DNA from: Trachythela sp. YZ-2020
Taxonomy: Eukaryota > Cnidaria > Anthozoa > Malacalcyonacea > Clavulariidae
Assembly (NCBI GenBank): GCA_016169945.1
Contig: JADLSH010000387.1
Location: 496,001-560,000 of the forward strand
Length of the DNA: 64,000 nucleotides
Direction: 5' to 3'
The first letter of the stretch is position 1. The number at the start of each line of letters is the position of its first letter. The notes beneath the pieces were generated by a model. The model did not search any database. It saw only the letters and a list, made by a program, of their open reading frames with translations, and had not been told where the DNA came from. The translations under genes were made by a program, and so were the position numbers. This document shows, in pieces, positions 52,916-64,000 of the stretch.

Positions 52916-53069
52916 CCAGTGGCGAAGCCAACCTGACAATTTGGTCATGCAATGCAAATATTTCCGTGTTCATAGACTGTGAAAACAATCAATTTCTAAA
53001 GAAGTGAATAATTATAATGATTTAAAATTTGCATAGCATGACCAAATTGTCAGGCTGGCTTCGCTACTG
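52916..53069. mobile_element. hAT-like MITE with perfect 8-bp target duplication
   Basis: Ends CAGTGGCGAAGCC and, reversed, CAGTAGCGAAGCC; AAGCTGAC repeats exactly at 52908-52915 and 53070-53077. Inverted arms continue with acctgacaatttggtcatgc. Confidence 0.9.
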
Positions 53070-53077
53070 AAGCTGAC

Positions 53078-54707
53078 CTACTGCCTGGATCGTCTGTATT
53101 TGTAATGTATATTGTGCAACTAGTGAGGAGTGTAGTACAGACAGTTAAATATTTATTGGCCAGATTGATTCTGCTGGCATCAAAGGATTCGACTTTTAAT
53201 ATGTATTTAGTTATTTATTTATCCCAATAGCACATTGTGACTACTGAAAACCCCCATATTGGGGTTGTCAAAGAACTTCCATTCCTCAGCTTAATTAAAC
53301 ATATATATACTTTTGCAACAGAAATTACTGTTGAAATGTAGACAAAACAAACTTTACAGTAATATACAGTTCCATTTTTATTGAAAATACATAGCACATG
53401 CATAAAATATAATAACGTCTCTGCTCATTCTCTACATATAATATATGAGAAATATTAAAGAAAGCAAATATTCACCAAGAAGGCAAATTAACAATATATA
53501 TACAAAGATAGAATTCAAACCAAAATACAAATCTGTAAATAAACAACAAATTTCACTTCTAAAATTTTCTTCTAAAACTCAGCACTTATTGAAACAGTAA
53601 AGTCCACTTCTTCAGAAAAATACGAGCAACACTGCGTCAATTGTGGAAATTCGAGATGTTCAACTTCAAAGATTGTTGACAGAAATTGAGAAATGGCATC
53701 GGATTAACACAATATGACAACGTACAGCCTACATAAAACATCAAAATAACGTTTAAATTACCTTACAAAATACTGCTCACATAGGTAGATCAATAGTTAT
53801 TGAAATAGCATGGATGCATTCCAGGGAAAAAAATGGAATAACAATGACAAAATATTCGATATTTGCGAGTCGAGTGAGCCGTCAGACAACAAAACTGCAG
53901 ACAGAGCCAGACACTAGCCCAGATATAAAATCTCTAAACAACACGCAAATAAATTAACTCCTAAATCTCCTAAAATTCATTCAAAAGTACTTTAACGCTT
54001 ACTCTAGAGAATAACACTCTTTATATTAAAGAAGTTTCAAGATTCATTGGGAAAAACAAGCTTTGGTGGCGCAATATCTTCCTAAACTATTAGACGCCAT
54101 TTTGGAAACGTCGAAATGACTATGCCTATGGTCACTTCAAATCTTCAATGCCTAATATCTCGAAAACTGCCGGGATCCGTCCAGCAGATTTTTAGTATAT
54201 ACATTTATCTTGATTTGTTTGCAAAAATTACGAAAATCGAACATTGGGAACTCCAGATATTTTAGTTTGAAAGTTGTAAACAGACATTGCGATGACACGA
54301 CGAACTTTAATCATCAAAATAAGTTTAAACAATAATACTTACCTCAGAAATTTTTACAGATACCACAAGTTCTTGTATAATATTAAGGCCACGCTTGCTT
54401 TTTTATATATTTTTTAAAATATTAGTATGTATTTTTCAAGTGTTTCTGCGCCCAATGCAAATTAGGCAACCTAAAATCTTCACAAACACGATGGCAAAAT
54501 AGCGCGATTTCATTGGTCGAGAGATTCACGACAGCTTGTCCAAATTGGACAGCTGTCCAACCTCCTCTGCCCAGAGGAGGAATGGTGAGTATACCACAAT
54601 GCATTGTGTTCTCACCAACTTGAGAGCTATTTGCCGGTTCAAAATGACTGTGTTTTAGACCAATTTTACTTCAAAATTATCATATATTTAACGCATAAAT
54701 CTCCAAC
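53078..54707. other. Non-coding region between the MITEs
   Basis: No gene recognised. The right part (from about 54350) is probably the far side of the BEL LTR, but the LTR border could not be fixed. At 54538-54572 there is a palindromic stretch (cctctgcccagagg) next to gtccaaattggacagctgtcc. Confidence 0.4.
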
Positions 54708-54715
54708 TCGATTTA

Positions 54716-54952
54716 CATAGGCGTACGGGCACAACTTTCTTTGGGGGGGCAGCCAAAATTTTGCCCGAATTTTAAAGCAAACGATATAAATATACAGTAC
54801 TGTAAATTATAAAATTCTGTTTTTGTTTAAATTCAGACTAAATAAATCTATTTTGCCCGAATATTCGTGAACCATTTGCCCTAATTACTTCAATCTCCAA
54901 ATTTTTTGGGGGGCAGGTGCCCCCCCCTGCCCCCACGTCCCGTACGCCTATG
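54716..54952. mobile_element. MITE inserted in the BEL 3' LTR
   Basis: Ends CATAGGCGTACGGG and its reverse; TCGATTTA repeats at 54708-54715 and 54953-54960 (8 bp). G-runs and C-runs near the right end. hAT-like by duplication length. Confidence 0.85.
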
Positions 54953-55055
54953 TCGATTTACAATATTGACTACTAAAATACGACTCCTGAGCCCGCGAAT
55001 GCAATTAGAACTATGATCGTACTTTATGTAAATAAAATATAAACTGTCCGTAACA
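54953..55055 (-). other. Start of the BEL 3' LTR
   Basis: On the minus strand a G-run (polypurine tract, 55056-55066) is directly followed by TGTTACGGACAG and a TTTATATTTTATTTA box. This is the usual PPT-LTR junction. The LTR is then split by the MITE and continues beyond 54708; its other end and a matching 5' LTR were not found. Confidence 0.55.
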
Positions 55056-55174
55056 TCCCCCCCCCGAATGTCAAAGCATTCGTTAATTAAATCTAACTTG
55101 AAAATGTTCAACGCAACGATGAATAATAACTATTCTCTAATGTTAATTAATGCCAAATAAAGTTCAATATGTCC

Positions 55175-58100
55175 TCACTTCCGCCAAACTGGTTTACTAT
55201 TGATTCTTCTAGTGTTTGTGATATTGTTCAAACATATTCCAATGGACATAAACGGTGAACTGGTCTTAGCCCTAGCTTTCAGCCTTACCACTCTTACCAA
55301 ACCGTCTTCTCCAGGGAAGGTCTCTACAATCCGTCCTAATGGCCAGTCACTACGATTGGCGTTGGGTTCCATCATCAAAACCACGTCTCCTTCCTTTATA
55401 TTTCGCGTAGGATGAAACCACTTCTTTCTGCGATTCAGCGTTGGGAGTAATTCTTTTCTCCATCTCTTCCAAACTTGATTTATCAATTGTTGAACCCGGT
55501 GCCATCTTTTACGAGGATCCAACGTTTCTTCATCACTCGCTTCCACAGCAAACTTTCCTCCCAGTTGTCCGTGGACGAAATGATTTGGTGTGAGAGGGCA
55601 TAAATCGTTAGAATCAGAACTCACGTAGGTGATGGGTCTTGAGTTCAACAGCTTTTCCGCTCCGCATATGGCAGTATGCAATTCCTCATCGGACACCTCT
55701 GCTTCTCCCAGTATACTCTTTATTGCCTTCTTGGCGCTCTTTATCATAACTTCGAATACCCCTCCGAAGTACGGACCAGCTGGAGGGTTAAAATGCCACT
55801 CAATCTGCGAGAATCGTGAACTGTCGCGTACAATCTTTTCTTGATTTAACTTTTCGATGAGTTCTCGTAATTCTCGTTCTCCTGCAACGAAGTTGGTACC
55901 ATTATCTGATATTATCTGATATCTTTTCGCTCGGCTTTTGCCACGTCCCTGTTTCGTTAGGTATGGTCCTCCATAGTCGACACCAACACGATCGAAGGCT
56001 TTCATCGATGACGTCACTCTTTGTTTTGGCAGTGGTACTGGTGCCATCATCTGACCAATGGGTTTAGCGGTAAACCGTTTCTTACACGCCTGACACTGAT
56101 GAAGAATCTCACGTACCAATCTTCTACCTTTATCACCCAAAATCTCAACTCCTGTACCGTGACCGAGTTGTTCATGCACCGATTGCACCACCAATTTAGT
56201 GATAGGGTGTGCCTTGGGCAGTATTATCGGATGTTTGCTTTCGTACGGTAATTCTGCATGACGTAAACGTCCATCTATACGAAGAAGTCCATCTTCATCT
56301 TTCATTGGATTTAGGTTCTCTAGACATTTCCGTCCCTTGTCGTCTTGGAAGCTTTCTGTCTGTGCACGTTTGAACCAGAAAACTTCTGCTTGTTTTACTT
56401 CATTAACGGTGAAGTTGACAGTTAGAACTCGTTGATCAACTTTCTGTTTGCAGTTACTCACGAACCGTCTCACCCATGCCGTGACGCGAACAAGACGATA
56501 AAAACTCGAAACGTTCCGTGGGTTTGGGCCAACCTCTTCAGATATTTGTGCAGCATGAGTTCTTTCCACTTTGCATTCCTCTGTTGTTTCACCCTGCAAT
56601 GCATTCGTTCCAGTTAAGCGTGTAGGCCAGCTCGTCTCGCTCTCTAACAGGAACTCTGGGCTTTCTTTCCACACTCTGCTCTCTGCTAATTCTGAAACTT
56701 TAATCCCACGAGTAGCCAGATCTGCAGGGTTTAGTTCGCCAGGGACATGTCTCCACTGTTCCGGGTTCGTCGTCTTTTGAATTTCTCCGATCCTGTTGGC
56801 TACGAAAGTCTTAAAGTCGCGACTTCGATTCTTGACCCAATATAGCACGTTCGTAGAATCTGTCCAGAACACCATCTTGGATACTTCGATTGACTTGAGA
56901 ATGGTACTTGCCAGCCGTGTTGAAATAACCGCTCCCATCAATTCTAGCCGAGGAATAGACATCGCTTTGACTGGAGCAACTCGACACTTAGATGCAATCA
57001 AGACTGAGGTTGATGTACCATTTCCATAGCGACACACGAGATAACCACAAGCTGCATACGCTGCTTTCGACGCATCAGAAAACATGTGAAGTTCCATCTC
57101 AACAGGGGAGGGTTGTCGTAGACACCTTGGAATTTCAAAGGTAGACAGGCGTTGCAATTCGTCTACCCATTGCTGCCATCGATCCAATAGTGACTTTGGT
57201 AGTGGATCGTCCCAATCAAGTCAAGTAGACCATATGTCCTGCATAAGGATTTTGGCTCTAACCGTAAATGGTGATAGAAACTGTAGTGGGTCAAATAGCG
57301 TCGAGATCGAACTTAGCACTTCTCTCTTCGTGGCTAATTCTTTGAGAACTGGCGGTTGGACGTTGAAGGTGAATATGTCATTCTCCGATCTCCAAGTCAC
57401 CCCGAGGGTCTTCAACTTGCCTGTTGGCCGCCCGTCTTCTCGTATTTCTATGTCAGGTTGCCTGTCCTCCTTTGGTACATCTTCTAGAACGGACCTGTCA
57501 TTTGACGACCACTTCCGTAGATGGAAATGCGCTGCGGTCAACATCTCTGAAAGCTGTCTCCTTAATTCGATAACCTCTTGTGAAGTCTCGCACGAGTCGA
57601 GAACGTCGTCAACGTACATGGAATTACTAACTGTGTCTGCTGCCTTGGGATAATCTGCTGCCTTCGCCTCCGCATGATTCTGGATAACAAACTGTGCGCA
57701 AAATGGTGAAGCTGTATTACCAAAAACTAGTCGTTGGAACTCGTACACTCTCGGTTCCTGAGATGCATCAATGTTACGCCATAGAAACCGATGGTAAGGA
57801 CGATCGTTTTCCAACAAGCCTTGCAAGCACATTTCCGAGATATCTCCCGACAAAGCGATTGGTGTACGTCTGAATCGTATCAAAACATTGAGCAAGTCCT
57901 TCTGAAGTTTGGGACCAGGATGGATTGCGTCGTTTAAGCTTTTACCACGATTCTTAGCTGCAGCGTCAAACACGATGCGTGTCTTTGTAGTTGTTCTATC
58001 TTCTTTTATTACTGCGAAGTGTGGTAAAAACCACTGGTCTATGTTATTGTTCGTTTGAACCCTCTTTACATAGCCCTTTGTCTCGTAGTCTTCAATGATT

Positions 58101-60166
58101 TTGTTGTACGCTTGCATTGCCTCGGGTCCTCTTCTTCTGAGTGCTTTTTCCTGACTCTTAAGTCTTTCTAACGCTACATCGTAGTTATTCTCCAGCTTCG
58201 GTTCCCTTTTCTTCCATGGAATTCCCACTGAATATCTTCCTTCGCTATGAATTATACTCGCGGTCACTTTGGCAATTGCTTCCTTCTCATCAGAGGTCTT
58301 GTGATCCTGATTGTCCGTAATACCGAGAGCTTCAAGCTCCCAGAACTGTCTCAGCTGGTCGTCTTGTTGTTGGTCTGTAGACCGCTCAACGTGGTTGGAA
58401 CGGTAGGTGCGTGTGAAGAGGATTCGCGCCGATGTTGCTCAACCATAATCGGACCAAAGCATACCAATCCTAACTGGGTAAGTCTTCCGATTGGATCTGT
58501 CGACTTGCTACCGCGTACTTCCTCGAAGACTTGGTGATACAGCGGATGATCACTGTCTATCAGTACATCGATCTGCCGGCGTCTGGCACTGCGATCAAAG
58601 GGAATGAGAGCTAAATGGGGCCACTTGTCTTTCATTTCTGCCCAGTTGAATGCAGGTGTGTCTCCGGTTATGTTGTCCAAAACGTTGGCTGATAAATGGT
58701 CTGAAAACTTTCCATCTAAACTTGATACTACCAAGTTAACTTGTTTGGACTGTTTTGCGACTTGGGTCCCACCTGTCCCCGAGATCGTCAAGTCCTGCAT
58801 TTTCCCCTTTAACTGTAGTTCTTGAGCTGCAACTTCTGTTACATATGACCCAGTGGAACACGGATCTAACATAACGTTTACTTTCAGTTTTCTTTCGCCG
58901 TTTTTGATAACTGCAGGTAGCACCATTAGAGATACACGGTCAGTCCGTTGAGATACATAAGATCTTGTACTACCGTTACCTTCGTTTTCCTGTGCCCCAC
59001 GTACACCGTCTTGAGTGCTGTTTGTTTCTGGAACTTCTGGAATCTCCACTCGAGGAACTTGTTGATTGTTACCAGAAATGTGAAGTAACCTATTGTGTTG
59101 GGTACTATCACAGCCATCGACTCCGCATCGCCTTGCTCGATTACATTTAGCTGCTCTATGTCCAATAGCTAAGCATCTGAAACACCGTTTTGACTTGTCG
59201 ATTAATGCTTTACGATTTGATACAGGTAGTGCTTTAAATTCATCACAAGTCCACGGAGGATGGTTTCTCTTGCATGTTGGCACAACACACTTCATATCTT
59301 TGGAACCAGAATTGAAATTTCTGTCTCTTCTTCGTTTCGGTCTGTCGTCATCTTTTTCAGACTTGCTTGTTCCCAGTCCACCGGTTTCTTCCCTAGCCTC
59401 TTCCATGATTTGAACTCTTAGTTCAACCCATTCAACTAGTGTCTCAAAGGTGTCCTCTTTGGAGTGCTCCATTAACCATGCTTTATAACGCTGCACATCT
59501 TCCTCTGGTAATTTCTCCTTACTTGACAAGTTTAAACTTTGTCCCAATAGATCCCCTTGTGGATCACAGGTGTCCTTTAATACAATTAGTGTTCTGTCCA
59601 ACACATTTAGGAATTCTTCCAAATCCTTTTTCCAAATCCTTTAGATTTTTCTGCTGCAGTTTTTTCCAATTCTTTAACACTGTCAAAGTCTTGATTTGAA
59701 GTCTCCTTTGCCCCCCGTACTTCTTTTCTAATTTTTCTTTAGCTCTGTCATACGCGTGAATGGTGAATCCTAGGTCTTTAACCAGTCTCAGTGCATTCCC
59801 TCTCAAGCTACTTTGTAAACGTAACATTTTCTCATTGACTGGTATGTTTGTTTGGTCAACAGCTGACATAAATACCGCTTTCCACTGTTCGTATTCAGTT
59901 TTGTCTTCACCGTCAAATACTGGCAAGTCCACGCCTTTCAATTTTATAGGTGCCACCCGTTGTGGTGCCTGAATATTTGAGCTTGTATGGGTAGGAGATG
60001 GTTGCCATGTAGATGGAATATGACTGGGTTGTGTTTGGATGTATCTAGTCCTACTAGATTGAAGGTCAGGTTGCGGTATATTGGTGTTTACATGTTGACT
60101 ATCAGGGGTATCTTTCGACTGCAAATGCTCTGGAGTCCCTCGTGGTGAATGGTTATGATCGCTCAA
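55175..60166 (-). pseudogene. BEL/Pao LTR retrotransposon, gag-pol, broken
   Basis: Order on the minus strand: gag with DUF1759 (from 60166), zinc-knuckle region (CFRCLAIGHRAAKC), aspartic-protease-like part (VMLDPCSTGSYVT), Pao-type reverse transcriptase (58267-57221, catalytic YVDDVLDSC), RNase H (FSDASKAAYAACGY), zinc-binding and integrase parts (SDNGTNFVAGERELREL, GPYFGGVFEV) and DUF5641 (GDVVLMMEPNANRSDWPLGR). Disabling changes: a 13-bp tandem duplication at 59617-59642 shifts gag; an indel near 58430 shifts into pol; TGA at 57221-57223 stops pol in frame; and about 60 residues of the integrase core are missing between the first Asp region and SDNGTNF. The element is therefore inactive. 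The C-terminus ends at 55175, 120 bp before the 3' LTR. Confidence 0.92.
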
Positions 60167-60374
60167 ATCAGAATCTGGGACAGGGTGTTGTGGGAACTGG
60201 GTCGGGGTTTTCTAGGATCAGGGTTAGCTGGGTCTTGGACTTGTTGTTCAAGTTATTGTAAAGCGCCGGTCACGGCTGCATAACTTTGGTTAGCTCTTCG
60301 AAATTTTCGCTTTTAAATACCTTTAAATATCACTATATCTTATCAAAGTCGGGCCTAATGAAGTTAAAGATCTG
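60167..60374. other. BEL leader / LINE 5' junction
   Basis: Between the divergent starts of the BEL gag (minus) and the LINE (plus). No second LTR copy was recognised, so the BEL element is 5' truncated or was cut by the LINE. The exact junction is not visible. Confidence 0.4.
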
Positions 60375-63339
60375 GTGAAGATTACTATGTGGTTATTCCA
60401 GAGTAAAGTCATATACTTGTTTTTATATTTGAGAAGTTGTGTTTCATCAGATAGATCAACATCAAATTGGATATTTTATACCACCACCACGTTACCAGTG
60501 CCGATGGAATCACAGCCGCATTTCCAATATTACAACAGTGTTTCAAGTATGCCAGAATCATTGAGGAGATTGAGAGGAAGACGAGGTGGCGTGAAAACCA
60601 GAGCCGAGGAAGCAAGAAGGAAGTATAATATTCCAGTATGTGTTTCTTCGCGGCATTCGTATGCAAATCAAGTAATACAGCGTGGAGTGAATTTTTCCAA
60701 CTTAATTAATTTATCTAATGTCAAACGAAGTGAAACGCCGTCTCAAGACAAATATAATTTTGTCCCAACTATCATGCTCTCGAATACTATGTCTTTGGCT
60801 CCCAAGTTGGTCGAGGTCCAAGAATTTCTTCAACGGAATAACGTCGATGTGGGGTTTATTACTGAAACATGGCTAAAAGATATAATTAGTGACACTGTTG
60901 TAAACATTGCCGGCTACAACATCTTTCGGAAAGATCGCACTGTTCGAGAACATGGTGGAGTTTGTATTTACGCCCGAGAACAGATGAAATACGAAATTCC
61001 CGAAAGTTTGCAATGCTGTAACGAACACGAAATCTTGTGGATTAAGTTAAATCCAACGCGACTCCCTCGAGGCTTTACATGCATAATTATCGCGGTTATT
61101 TACCACCCACCTGGTTCAAACTGTCATTTAATTATCAATCATCTCTTCCAAAGTTTAACATTGGCCGAATCTTTATATTCTAATTGCGGTATTATCATTG
61201 CAGGAGATTTTAATCGCCTCGATGTCACTAACATCCAACGTCATTACAAACTCAAGCAACTGGTTAAGTTACCTACGAGAGGACAAGTAACACTTGATAA
61301 AGTTCTAACGAATATGGCCGAGTTCTTTACACCAGCCCAGATATATCCACTCTTTGGCTTGTCAGATCATAATACTGTTCTTGTTAAACCAAAACAAAGA
61401 GAAACGGGTCAGTCTTCAAGAAAATCCATCACTGTTAGAGATATGAGAGCTAGTAACAAAGCCTCGTTCGGCCGGTTTTTAAGTAACATAGACTGGTCTA
61501 TTATTAATGTTTACGACGATTGTGCTGGAAAGCTAGAAGCTTTTACTGATCTTATAAAAACAGGTCTGAACCATATTATGCCGGAGAAATTAATTAAAGT
61601 TCATCCTCACGACGCCCCTTGGATGTCTACTAAGCTGAAAGATCTAATACGCATGAGACAAGCTAAATTTTATGCCTCAAAAGTGCAGCATCTGAAAGGG
61701 GCCAATCCTCGCCAGTGGTGGAAAGAAGTCAAGAAACTAAGTGGATCCGTAAACAACACCAAGTTGATGAGCAGTCTTAATGTCCCAGAGTACGATAACT
61801 TGTCTCACAAGGAAATAGCCGACGCTATTAATGTCGCCCTTCTTGAACCACTGCAGGAATACGAACCCCTTGATCCTGATGCTGTCAACCTACAAGTGGG
61901 GGAGAACGATGTGATCCCAGAGGAATCAATCGAGCGTGTGCACACCCACTTGTTACATTTAAACAAGTATAAGGCCTCCGGCCCTGATGGATTATCTAAT
62001 TGGTTGTTCAAGGAGTATGCTGAGATTTTGGCGGAACCAGTTGCTAATATTTTGAATTCATCCTATAAGGACCAAAAACTTCCGAGTGTTTGGAAATTAG
62101 CTGATGTAAGCCCGCTTCCCAAAGTCAAGCGAGTTACTAATCCCCAAAAGGAACTTAGACCAATTTCGTTGACCTGTTCTCTATCGAAAGTGGCCGAAGA
62201 ATTCGTGGTAGCTGATTACATTAAACCTGCCGTAATTAAAACAATCGATCCCAATCAATTTGGAACAATCCCAGGTTCTTCAACCGTTATGGCCTTAATT
62301 AGCATGGTTCACAAGTGGCTCAAGGAGACAGATGGCACTGGCTCGACAATTAGAGTTCTTCTGTTCGATTATCGAAAGGCTTTTGATCTAATTGGCCACT
62401 CTACTCTTATTGAGAAACTTCGTCACATGGATATTCCCAACAGTGTCACCAATTGGATCATAAGTTTTCTCTCCGGAAGATCGCAGAGAGTTAAACTGGA
62501 ACAGGACTGTTTCTCAGAGTGGGGAGCCGTCCCTTCAGGAGTTCCTCAAGGTACCAAATTGGGCCCCTGGTTGTTTCTGATAATGATTAATGATCTGTCA
62601 ATCTCTGGAAGCTTTGATATGTGGAAATATGTCGACGACTCCACAGTGTCAGAAGTTATAGCCAAAGGTAACTCCAGTGTGTCACAATCGGCTGTTGATC
62701 AGGTCTCAGAGTGGTCAAAAAGGAATTTGCTTCAACTGAACTGCAACAAATGTAAGGAGTTGCCTACCACCGCCAGTTACCATTGAGGGATCCGCCATTA
62801 ACACAGTGAGTAAAGTAAAGTTACTTGGCGTAACCATTAACAGCACTCTTACGTGGAACAACCATATCGAGGAAATAGTAAAAAAAGCATCTCGCAAGCA
62901 GTACTTTCTTGTGCAGCTCAAAAGAGCGAAGGTTCCAGCAAAGGATATAGTCGCTTATTACTGCGCATGCATTCGTTCTGCTATCGATTACGCATGTCCT
63001 GTCTTCCACTACTCGCTTCCAAAATACCTACAGGATGACCTGGAGAGGATACAGAGAAGAGCACTAGCCTGTGTTTATCCTTACTGCCGATATGAAGATG
63101 CCCTATCGCTCGCTGGCCTAGAATCAATTCAAGATCACCACGAAAGGTTAACCAAAGCCCTTTTTAGGTCAATTGTGAGCAAGTCGAATAACAAATTGCA
63201 TGTTTTATTACCACAACGAAATACTAATGCTAGATACAAGCTCAGGAAACATAGATCTTTTAATGTACCAACTGCAAAAACCAAACGTTATGCTAACTCT
63301 TTTATCATCCATAGTAGTGAGCTTTATGATAAGGTGTAA
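60375..63339 (+). pseudogene. Nearly full-length LINE with endonuclease and reverse transcriptase
   Basis: The first frame runs 60375-62786; MESQPHFQYYNSVSSMPESL (60504) is a more likely start than the first ATG. The AP-endonuclease region spans residues of about 130-345 (VGFITETWL, HGGVCIYAR, IIIAGDFNRLDV, FGLSDHNTVLV). The RT has ASGPDGLSNWLFKEYAE, ELRPISLTCSLSKVAEEF, LLFDYRKAFDLIGHS, SGVPQGTKLGPWLFLIMIND and WKYVDDSTVSE. After NKCKEL a deletion near 62765 shifts the frame to the C-terminal part, 62806-63339 (KVKLLGVTINSTLTWNNHIE onward). Compared with the minus-strand LINE, about 25 residues after LKDLIRMRQ are missing in frame. Not functional as it stands. Confidence 0.9.
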
Positions 63340-63538
63340 AATAGTTCTGAATTGATCAATATAGTGATATCGTTTATATATATATATATAGAAGTTTTAT
63401 GAAGTTTATACATATCGTACATAGTTTAAGTTAACGTTTTTATAGTAGGTAATTTTTATGTAATTATACACTACCAATCTATTACTTGTAAAGTTACGCA
63501 ATTCAGTCTTAACTGCAATGTAACTTGGATTAATTAAA

Positions 63539-63592
<54 letters not shown>

Positions 63593-63594
63593 CT
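63340..63594 (+). repeat. LINE 3' UTR and (ATCT)n tail
   Basis: A TA-repeat lies at about 63375-63390, and the element ends in an (ATCT)n run of about 14 units (63536-63594). Tandem short-repeat tails in place of poly-A are typical of CR1/L2-like LINEs. Confidence 0.8.
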
Positions 63595-64000
63595 ATCTGT
63601 AGAGGTAAAGTATGGCATTCCCGTAACATATTCTATCCATTCGAATATTTATTGAACAATCATCCCGATTACAAATTGTAGTAGCTTAAAAGATTGGCCT
63701 ATATCTTCTCTTTAAATGTGCTGAAAATAATGACGGAAAGTGAAGTATTTAAGATGAAATGGGGCGAGATGTAATGATAAAGTTACAAAAATTCCCTACG
63801 CGTTTTTAAGGTTTAAAAGTTGAAAAATCAGAGGTTGTTTGCATTGATACTTAAAGCAGGGTATATGTACATTACAAAACCACATTACCTTCCTTCCAAA
63901 CAATCTCAACTATCCTTTCTTTTCACTCTGGAAACTTTCAAGTGAGTTTGTTGCATGTAGGTTTCAGCTCTCAGTCGAATTTTGGTGTACAACACTTTTT
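63595..64000. other. Right flank, nothing recognised
   Basis: AT-rich sequence without open frames of note or repeat structure visible by eye. Confidence 0.5.

Noticed and set aside
54890..55111. Short minus-strand frame across the LTR and MITE border
   Set aside because: It crosses the target duplication and G/C runs; an accidental frame.
60409..60666. Minus-strand frame opposite the LINE 5' end
   Set aside because: Antisense shadow of the LINE coding sequence.

Overview
This is eukaryotic, AT-rich and very repeat-dense DNA with long introns and GT/AG splicing. It looks like an invertebrate metazoan genome. A cnidarian is my best guess, inferred from the mix of Penelope-like, BEL/Pao and LINE elements, many palindromic DNA transposons and the style of the multicopy hypothetical gene; no taxon is proven. 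No rRNA or tRNA gene, CRISPR array or bacterial-type operon was seen.

The one clearly conserved host gene is an acyl-CoA synthetase of the ACSF2 family. On the minus strand I could assemble 19 coding exons with matching splice phases (45162 down to 19070), giving 571 codons plus a stop; only the 5' exon(s) with the start codon are missing. At the left edge, on the plus strand, lie the last three exons of a second copy (275-1421) with intact frames and splice sites. The two genes are convergent (tail to tail), and their introns and 3' flanks still align as an imperfect inverted repeat (1 to about 1590 against about 18955 to 23455). The right copy carries nested transposon insertions in its last intron that the left copy lacks.

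The 17.6 kb between the two gene ends holds: a decayed multicopy PIN/XPG-like gene (4824-6816, minus); a 161-bp minisatellite (6852-13556) interrupted by a TTAA-type transposon, itself containing a palindromic element, and by a truncated LINE; and a Penelope-like element remnant with inverted ends (15680-17925). The ACSF2 introns hold four large palindromic or TTAA-type elements, several hairpin modules, small MITEs, a second Penelope-like element (34980-37030), a Crypton-like recombinase fragment, and a 3.6-kb satellite of mixed 5- and 7-bp units (39366-42976). Most of intron 5 is bounded by a pair of matching inverted ends 9 kb apart.

Right of the gene (45200-64000) the window is mostly retroelements: a LINE RT scrap, single arms of the palindromic families, a CpG-rich MITE, a 5'-truncated LINE (50428-52258, minus), a hAT-like MITE with perfect 8-bp target duplications, a BEL/Pao element (60166 to 55055, minus) with several disabling changes, and a nearly full-length LINE (60375-63594, plus) of the same family as the minus-strand one. 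Positions were read by eye; exon borders rest on phase bookkeeping, and transposon borders on inverted ends plus flanking duplications where stated.
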